Assembly: GCA_905221605.1 (NCBI GenBank)
Contig: CAJNDS010001405.1
Span: 1-19,995 of the forward strand
DNA length: 19,995 nucleotides
Direction of reading: 5' to 3'
Origin: Symbiodinium natans
Lineage: Eukaryota; Sar; Dinophyceae; Suessiales; Symbiodiniaceae
Part shown: piece by piece, positions 15,547 to 19,995 of the stretch
Layout of the letters: each line of letters begins with the position of its first letter
How positions within the stretch are numbered: position 1 is the first letter of the stretch
The notes under the pieces: model-generated
Database searches by the model: none
What the model saw: only the letters and a program-made list of their open reading frames with translations
Told to the model about the DNA's origin: nothing
Translations under genes and position numbers: made by a program

Positions 15547-15680
15547 ACCCTCAAGACAAAATAAATAGAAATTGTATGTGGTATCATTCTGAATTTTCAA
15601 GATATTTGTCTAAACAGCTGACATACAGAGCTTAAGTAAATTAATCCAAAGCGCCTGGGAGACCAAATGCTCAATTTACT
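15547..15680. mobile_element. Dispersed element, copy 3 (longest shared form)
   Basis: It contains, in order, CTCAAGACAAAATAAATAGA, TGTGGTATCAT, TTTGTCTAAACAGCTGACA, CTTAAGTAAATTA and CCAAATGCTCAATTTACTT. It shares the first and later blocks with 13750-13852 and the second to last with 12330-12545, so it bridges the two other copies. It is AT-richer than its surroundings. Confidence 0.6.
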
Positions 15681-15779
15681 TAAACCTCTCTTAGGCTACT
15701 ACACGTCAAGCCCACAAATGAGGCTCCAAACTCGACCCTCCAACGAGAGGTCCCAAATTAGACCGCGTGAGGCCCTGGC

Positions 15780-15995
15780 CCCAAACCCCCCCCAACAAAC
15801 CCCCCCCCCCCACCAAAACCCCCCCCCCCCCCAAACCCCACCCAAACCCCCCCCCCCCCCCCCCAAACCCCCCCAAACCCCCCCAAACCCCCCCAAAACC
15901 CCCCCAAAACCCCCCAAAACTCCCCCCCAAAACCCCCCGGTTTTGGGGTTTTTGGGGTTTTGGGGTTTTGGGGTTTTGGGGTTTTGGGGTTTTGG
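15780..15995. repeat. Large C-rich/G-rich inverted repeat
   Basis: About 155 bases of CCCC(C)AAA(A) repeats with poly-C runs are followed, after CCCCCCGG at 15934-15941, by about 55 bases of GGGGTTTT units. The halves are complementary and could fold into one hairpin. Proline-rich plus frames and glycine-rich minus frames here are artefacts. Confidence 0.85.
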
Positions 15996-16149
15996 GGCTT
16001 CGGGTTTAGATGGGTTTAGTGTACTCAAAAGACTTAGGCTCTAAATTTGGGGGGTTGACAGGGTTTCTAAGGCCCCCACAAGCCCATGCTTCCTCGACTC
16101 TTCATCGTTTCTGCATTGGGGCTACATTACCCCCGAAGCGGGCACTGGC
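15996..16149. repeat. Direct duplication, copy 2 (154 bp)
   Basis: Second copy of 15371-15520, offset by 625 bases. It is preceded, like copy 1, by G/T-rich repeat. It carries small differences such as an extra ATGC after CAAGCCC. Confidence 0.9.
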
Positions 16150-16222
16150 GCTTGCCAGGGTCAAAAGCCTACACCCTAAAAGCGCCTACAGCCCGAAACG
16201 CGAACTCCCCAACGTCCTAAAT

Positions 16223-16296
16223 CCCCCTGATAGGGGCTTCTAGTACCCCCTATTATCATCCCGAGAAGGACTGTTAGTCTAAGGGGGAACATCCAA
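16223..16296 (-). mobile_element. MITE-like palindromic element, copy D (partial, inverted)
   Basis: On the minus strand it reads TTGGATGTTCCCCCTTAG, then ACTAACAGTCCTT, then GATAATAGGGGGTAC, following the same order as copy A. The other terminal half is replaced by unrelated CCCCTATCAGGGGG sequence, itself a short palindrome. Confidence 0.6.
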
Positions 16297-16372
16297 AGCC
16301 CAAACTCCAAACCCTAAACTGGCCCTAAACCCTAAACCCTAAACCCTAAACCCTACAACCTAAACCCTGTAA

Positions 16373-16458
16373 ACCTTAAAAGCCTCCAGTCTCAGGCCTG
16401 GCACCTAGGCTGCAGATCAATGCCATTCCCATCAAGGAAGGCTCGCAATGAAGGGCTG
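16373..16458 (+). other. Non-repetitive island, exon-like
   Basis: About 86 bases between C-type (left) and G-type (right) repeats. The plus frame reading PPVSGLAPRLQINAIPIKEG is open until a TGA near 16449. Possible acceptors AG occur at CTCCAGTCTCAG and GGCTGCAG. No family is recognised. Confidence 0.27.
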
Positions 16459-16460
16459 AG

Positions 16461-16498
16461 GGTTTAGGGTTTAGGGTTTAGGGTTTAGGGTTTAGGGC
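16461..16498. repeat. G-type telomeric array, about 5 units
   Basis: Canonical TTTAGGG units immediately left of the inverted repeat at 16508-16583. Confidence 0.9.
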
Positions 16499-16507
16499 TA
16501 CTAGTTC

Positions 16508-16583
16508 TTAGTAGGGACTGAGGGAATGAGGGCCCTCCCTTGAAGGGTATATACAGGACCCTCATGCCCTCCTTCCCTACTAA
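16508..16583. repeat. Inverted repeat with about 26-bp arms
   Basis: The left arm TTAGTAGGGACTGAGGGAAT plus GAGGG pairs with the right arm ending CCCTCCTTCCCTACTAA, with about four mismatches. The loop near 16537-16554 has its own CCCTTGAAGGG mini-hairpin. Layout and size resemble the MITE-like copies but the sequence differs, so it may be a separate family. Confidence 0.7.
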
Positions 16584-16599
16584 CAATCAGCGGGTTTAG

Positions 16600-16920
16600 G
16601 GACCCGAGCTTGGGGCTTAGGATTTTGGGCTGCGTGCTTAGGGCTGTGGGCTTAGGGGATTTGCTTCTAGGGCCTTGGGGTGTTTAGGGTTTAAGGTTTA
16701 ACTGGCTTTGCAGGTTTTACTTGGGCTTCATGGGAGTTGCGACTGGGGCTTTCAGAAAATGATCACAGCCGTCTATGGCTGAGGGCAGCAGGTACTGACA
16801 TGATCGCAACAAGGTCTGTTTAGGGTGTACTTGGAGCTTAGGATGGTTTAAGTATTTTACGTGGTCTGTGTGCCCTAGGCAACGGATGGATATCTTGAAG
16901 TTTCATCTCGACATGAACCA
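16600..16920. other. Intervening DNA without a supportable gene
   Basis: G/T-rich with degenerate TTTAGGG words in 16600-16710, then mixed sequence to 16920. No frame is convincing. Confidence 0.4.
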
Positions 16921-16966
16921 AAACCCCAAACCCGAAACCCTAAACCCTAAACCCTAAACCCTAAAC

Positions 16967-17062
16967 TTGGTGGGCCCGGTTCCGCCTGGGTGCACACTCG
17001 AACTGCGGAGCAGTGGTGGGGTTCCGTGCCTCGCGACCGATGTCGGTTCAGGGTTTGGTGGA
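16967..17062 (+). CDS. Candidate exon, unknown protein
   Basis: The island begins right after four CCCTAAA units and ends at GGTTCAGGGTTTGG. The frame TTG GTG GGC is open for 32 codons, with residues including LVGPVPPGCTLELRSSGG then VPCLATDVGSG. It is GC-rich, with G or C in most third positions. It runs into degenerate G-type repeat before a TAG at 17063. No family is recognised. Confidence 0.35.
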
Positions 17063-17084
17063 TAGTCTTCATGAGGGCAGTTCT

Positions 17085-17235
17085 CTAAATTAGGATCCCC
17101 TTTTGGGCTCGGTCCTTTAAAGGGTGCCGTACCATATTGGGGGTTTACGAGAGTAGGAGACCCCCAATGTAGACCCCAAATAGTAGGATTCCTTGAGAAT
17201 CAGGACCCCAATAAGGTATCCCCGCTTCGGAAACC
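17085..17235. other. Hairpin-prone unassigned segment
   Basis: It contains ATTGGGGGT and ACCCCCAAT around 17138-17168 as an inverted pair, CCTTTAAAGG, and repeated AGGACCCC- and AGACCCC-like words. It resembles the other palindromic spacers but matches no second copy that I can find. Confidence 0.35.
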
Positions 17236-17245
17236 CCCGAATCGG

Positions 17246-17297
17246 TAGCCCTAAACCCTAAACCCTAAACCCTAAACCCTAAACCCTAAACCCTAAA
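17246..17297. repeat. C-type telomeric array, 7 units
   Basis: Perfect CCCTAAA units, left border of the 17298-17389 island. That island has a short open plus frame (including LRMGQGSSLDRTLPSK) ending CAAG GTTTAGGG. Confidence 0.92.
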
Positions 17298-17389
17298 CGC
17301 CCATATATGTAGGACCCAAAAAGGGAACCTAAATTACAAACTACGCATGGGCCAAGGCAGTAGTCTTGACCGAACTTTGCCCAGCAAGG

Positions 17390-17475
17390 TTTAGGGTTTA
17401 GGGCTAAAGTTTAGGGTTTAGGGCTGAGGGTTTAGGGTTTAGGGTTTAGGGCTGAAGGTTTAGCGTTTAGTGGCT
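17390..17475. repeat. G-type telomeric repeats, degenerate
   Basis: TTTAGGG units interrupted by GCTGAGGG and GCTAAAG words. Confidence 0.85.
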
Positions 17476-17545
17476 GAGGTTTCTTAGGGTGCCCGGGGGC
17501 AGGGTGACGGATGAACAGCTGACATGCTTCGGTTTCAGATTGAGG

Positions 17546-17639
17546 TTGGGATGTTTCCCTTGTACTAACAGTCCTTAATAGGGATTATAATCGGGGGTAC
17601 GATCATCAAGGACTGTTAGAATAAGGGGGAACATCCCAA
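17546..17639. mobile_element. MITE-like palindromic element, copy B (best terminal inversion)
   Basis: It begins TTGGGATGTTTCCCTTGTAC and ends GGGGGAACATCCCAA. The two ends are inverse over about 32 bases, including CTAACAGTCCTT/AAGGACTGTTAG. The centre GATTATAATCGGGGGTAC is shared with copies A and D. No coding capacity, no clear target duplication. The element is 94 bp, within the size range of MITEs or of a structured RNA locus. Confidence 0.75.
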
Positions 17640-17779
17640 GGTTGACGGCTTTAGGGTTTGGGGTTCAGGGTTTAATTAGGGTTTAAGGATGTGTTCTTTG
17701 TCGGCTGGAGCTGCAAGTCTGGAGCCGTGAGTCGGGCCATCTGAGCCATCAACAAAGAGATGCACTTTCAAGGCGGCTG

Positions 17780-17855
17780 TCCCCTAAGCCCTAAACCCTA
17801 AACCCTAAACCCTAAACCCGAAGCCCCAAACCCCAAACCCTAAACCCTAAACCCT
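17780..17855. repeat. C-type telomeric repeats, about 8 units
   Basis: Canonical units with CCCGAAG and CCCCAAA variants, left of the 17856-18265 island. Confidence 0.9.
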
Positions 17856-18261
17856 CCTGTCTGTTGTGACGCTGTCGACTGGAAGCTGGCAGAAACAGTC
17901 TTGGGCCAGAGCGAGGTTCCAACAGCAGTGTCCGGCCAGAGCAAAGTCCCAACGGAGCACAAGCTGCCACAAGTCCCACCAGCGTCGGCCCAGAACGAAG
18001 TCCAAACAGAGCTGCAAGTTGGACAGCTACTTGGACAAGCCCTGCAAACACTAAGCCCTTAGCCCCACTTTGGAGGGGGAGGGAGGGCAAGACTCCATTT
18101 TTTTTGCAGCTCTTGTATTTTGATAATTTCCGGGTTAGTAAGAAATTAGGTTTTAGGTTTTCGGGGCACTCGGTACAGTGACTACTACTGGCATCTCGTA
18201 GCTGCTGCAGACGGCGCAAGTGAAGTTCGAGCGCACGTGCAAAGAGGGCAGTTAATGGCAC
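17812..18261 (-). CDS. 149-codon frame on the minus strand, unknown
   Basis: This is the longest frame that lies mostly outside telomeric repeat: about 130 codons of normal-complexity sequence from ATG at 18261, then telomere-derived residues at the end. The first part (MPLTALFARALELHLRRLQQ) could be an amphipathic helix, and a later part is Leu/Ala/Val-rich (AGLVQVAVQLAALFGLRSGP). On the plus strand a frame of 72 codons at 17844-18062 (including GQSEVPTAVSGQSKVP, with GQSxVP repeated) is also plausible and carries an imperfect duplication GGCCAGAGC. Only one of the two can be right. Confidence 0.3.
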   Translation of the reverse strand: MPLTALFARALELHLRRLQQLRDASSSHCTECPENLKPNFLLTRKLSKYKSCKKNGVLPSLPLQSGAKGLVFAGLVQVAVQLAALFGLRSGPTLVGLVAACAPLGLCSGRTLLLEPRSGPRLFLPASSRQRHNRQEGLGFRVWGLGLRV

Positions 18262-18291
18262 GATGTAGCTAAGCCCTAAAGTTTTTAAAAC

Positions 18292-18377
18292 TTGGGATGC
18301 TCCCCCTTATACTAGCAGTCCTTGGCAGGGATTATAATGCCTATTAAGGGCTGTTAGTATAAGGGGGCACATCCCAA
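18292..18377. mobile_element. MITE-like palindromic element, copy C
   Basis: It begins TTGGGATGCTCCCCCTTATA and ends AAGGGGGCACATCCCAA. The ends are inverse over about 32 bases with few mismatches, and GGGATTATAATGCC forms the centre. At 86 bp it is slightly shorter than copy B because the centre lacks the GGGGGTAC part. Confidence 0.75.
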
Positions 18378-18399
18378 CTAAAACCCTACAGTAAGACCC

Positions 18400-18696
18400 T
18401 CAAAAGCCCTTAAACACCCTAAAACCCTAAAACCCTAGAACCCTAAAACCCTAAAACCCTAAAACCCTGAAACCCTGAATCCCTAAAACCCTAAAACCCT
18501 AAAACCCTAAAACCCCAAAACCCCAAAGCCCTAAAACCCTAAAACCCCCAAAACCTAAAACCAAAACCCTAAAACCCTAAAACCCTAAACCCTAAAACCC
18601 TAAAACCCTAAAACCCTACAAAAAAACCTTAAAAAAAACCCTAAAACCAAACCCTAAAACCAAAACCTAAACCCTCAAACCCTAAAGAACCCGAAA
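18400..18696. repeat. CCCTAAAA 8-mer block, degenerate
   Basis: Most units here are 8 bases (CCCTAAAA), with CCCTGAAA, CCCCAAAA and A-run variants. It is one of the few blocks where the 8-base unit predominates over the 7-base form. Confidence 0.9.
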
Positions 18697-18722
18697 CCCC
18701 CCCCCCCCCCCCCCCCCCCCCC
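18697..18722. repeat. Poly-C run of 26
   Basis: Longest C homopolymer in the window, between the 8-mer block and a coding-like island. Confidence 0.85.
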
Positions 18723-18834
18723 GCCGCTTCCTGAAACCCTCAGCGGTGCGCAGGCGAAGAAGGTCTCTGAGATGCTGCTGCACATCTTGTTTCGAGAGAT
18801 GTCCGCCGCTTTTCCTGCCAGTGCCGCCAGATGA
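18721..18834 (+). CDS. Candidate exon with helical region, unknown protein
   Basis: Directly after the poly-C run a frame is open for 37 codons up to TGA at 18832, with residues LSGAQAKKVSEMLLHILFRE then MSAAFPASAAR. The pattern of charged and hydrophobic residues fits an amphipathic helix. Possible acceptors are ACCCTCAG and GGTGCGCAG. The first TTTAGGG units begin at 18839, so this is another island between C-rich and G-type DNA. No family is recognised. Confidence 0.38.
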   Translation, partial: PPLPETLSGAQAKKVSEMLLHILFREMSAAFPASAAR

Positions 18835-18886
18835 ATGAGGGTTTAGGGTTTAACCCTATGAGTCTAGAAGTTAGGGTTTAGGGTTG

Positions 18887-19086
18887 ATGAGATTACGCCA
18901 GTTCATGGAGTTGGGAGGTCAGGGACTACAGTGCCTTGCCACTCTGCAGCTCTGGTGCTTGATTCATGAGATTGTAGGAACCATGTTTCATGTTCTACTC
19001 TCGGCATGCGGGCCGTGTCAGGGAGTTTTGCAAATGCAGTGGCGGGGACCCGCCGGTGTCACCCCGGAGCAGGACAAGTGGGATTG
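18887..19086 (+). CDS. Open frame of 66 codons, unknown
   Basis: From ATG at 18887 the frame reads to TGA at 19085-19087, with residues including LQLWCLIHEIVGTMFHVLLS. It has G-type telomeric units on both sides (18873-18886 and 19088-19118). The other plus frames also contain long open stretches, so the true frame is unsettled. It could be an upstream part of the gene seen at 19135-19426. Confidence 0.28.
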
Positions 19087-19134
19087 AGGGTTTAGGGCTT
19101 AGGGTTGAGGGTTTAGGGATTTGGGTTGCTGCAG

Positions 19135-19426
19135 AACACAAACGCAACCTCATGGCTTTTCAGTTTTATCCTCCACGTCTCCGCTCCGTGTGATTATGTT
19201 GAGTATCTGAACGGACTCGTACATTGCGGAATTCGGGAAAATTCAGCGTCCACAATGCTGCAGCATCGGAGTGAGGCTATTTTAGGGTTTAGGGTTTAGG
19301 GTTTAGGGTTTTCACGGCTACATGGATGCACCACCTCTTCTTTTCACGGATTCTGATGGAAAGAAAGGCATTGGTGACACTTACTTCCAGTTGAGATGGG
19401 TTGATATCAAACTTGTGGTTAGATGA
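19135..19426 (+). pseudogene. Coding sequence interrupted by an exact (TTTAGGG)4 block
   Basis: I do not recognise the family. After GGGTTGCTGCAG (acceptor-like) a frame is open from 19135 to the telomeric block at 19281 (49 codons, including HVSAPCDYVEYLNGLVHCGI). From 19309 a second frame, one base out of phase, runs to TGA at 19424 (including LLFTDSDGKKGIGDTYFQLR). The block between is exactly 28 bases. Because 28 leaves remainder 1 on division by 3, ignoring it puts both parts in one frame of 87 codons. So the block looks like an insertion into a once continuous C-terminal exon, not an intron of normal length. Earlier exons would lie upstream. Whether the gene is dead or a few unlucky bases are removed in RNA is unknown. 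Confidence 0.45.
19281..19308. repeat. (TTTAGGG)4 insertion in a reading frame
   Basis: Four perfect units between GAGGCTAT and TTTTCACGG. The T-rich right flank allows alternative alignments of the junction by up to three bases. Confidence 0.95.
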
Positions 19427-19995
19427 ATGCAAAGATAAATGCAAAGCGATCTCGTCTGCTTCCGTGTGCAAACTTGCGAGAAATAATGAATTCTTCGTAT
19501 TGGAAGTCATGATAATGATGACAAGATTGTTTATATGTCTTTAATTCTTATGTCTTATCCGAATTCTTTGCTAACAATAGAACAATTTCTTGTAAATATG
19601 TAATATTTTGATCAGAATTAATTTGCATTGGGCCTCATTGTATTGTTCATTGTCGGGAGCCCACAAATATTGAGATAGATGATCGATGTTGGTATCGGTA
19701 TAAGAGGCTTTAGCTTCCGAAAAGATTAATTAAGAAATAGAAATCTCGGTCTGGTGGGGATGGAATTCAATGGAATCTCAAATTCTGGAATATTAAGCTC
19801 GTTTTCGAATTTTGATGAGTTTCATGAGGAATAATGATTTGGTCTAAAGGTTGTTTATTGTTTCATTAGAAGGGATCTTAGTCTGGTTCTTTGGGACGCG
19901 CGCGAGGTGTAGAAAAGAATCTAGTGCCGTAGATGGACTATTAAAATTCGTATTAGATATTAGAAGAAGATATGATGGTTTCATTAAAGGATTCA
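19427..19995. other. AT-rich stretch without telomeric repeats
   Basis: About 570 bases of AT-rich sequence with no TTTAGGG words at all, in contrast to everything before it. It follows the stop codon at 19424 and could be 3' untranslated or intergenic DNA. A minus-strand frame of about 47 codons at the right end (ATG near 19984) is open but unremarkable. I see no RNA gene. Confidence 0.4.

Noticed and set aside
15667-16044. Proline-rich ORFs on the plus strand and glycine-rich ORFs on the minus strand
   Set aside because: They are produced by CCCCCAAAA and GGGGTTTT units and poly-C. There is no normal-complexity coding sequence in the repeat part.
1-19995. A terminal chromosome telomere
   Set aside because: Neither window end is a uniform TTTAGGG array, and arrays change orientation many times, so these are interstitial repeats.
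1-19995. CRISPR array
   Set aside because: Repeats are 7-10 bases with no regular unique spacers, and the genome features are eukaryotic.

Overview
The window is eukaryotic nuclear DNA saturated with interstitial plant-type telomere repeat. The unit TTTAGGG (or CCCTAAA) and its degenerate forms recur from about position 370 to 19,310, in dozens of short arrays of 2-14 units, in both orientations and mixed with unit-length variants. TTTAGGG is the usual telomere unit of green algae and land plants and also occurs in some other protists. Together with the GC-balanced islands and long poly-C/poly-G runs, this suggests a unicellular alga, perhaps a repeat-rich prasinophyte. The organism is a guess. 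Neither window end is a clean terminal telomere array.

No full-length recognisable gene is present. Almost all longer ORFs are artefacts of 7-, 8- or 9-base repeats read in every frame, giving GF/LGFWVF- or PPPKP-type peptides. Outside the repeats there are many islands of about 60-130 bp with ordinary composition and good reading frames.

Layout. 1-373: G-rich start with imperfect duplications. 374-5,100: alternating C-type (CCCTAAA) and G-type (TTTAGGG) arrays around small islands, then a C-type block with higher-order repeats. 5,157-6,240: G-type stretch, a C-type array and a 350-bp gene-like island. 6,240-7,740: variant arrays, a MITE-like palindrome and a long (GGGTTTTT)n tract. 7,740-9,240: islands and arrays, including 13-unit canonical arrays. 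9,240-10,640: an AT-rich coding-like relic, then 8-mer and 9-mer variant arrays. 10,640-11,700: about 1 kb almost free of telomeric repeat. 11,700-15,140: diverged copies of a dispersed element, poly-C runs and GC-rich exon-like islands. 15,140-16,150: a 150-bp direct duplication flanking a large C-rich/G-rich inverted repeat. 16,200-18,680: palindromic MITE-like copies among arrays. 18,700-19,430: the best coding-like stretch, broken by an exact (TTTAGGG)4 block. 19,430-19,995: AT-rich DNA without telomeric repeat.

The most interesting pattern is a recurrent architecture: C-type array, then a 60-130 bp island with coding-like frames, then a G-type array. It appears about 19 times. It would make sense if the islands were exons and the DNA between them were introns or insertions starting with TTTAGGG-type and ending with CCCTAAA-type sequence, i.e. 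with telomere-like terminal inverted repeats. This is a hypothesis from reading by eye. In GC-rich DNA several frames are often open at once, so each single exon call is weak.
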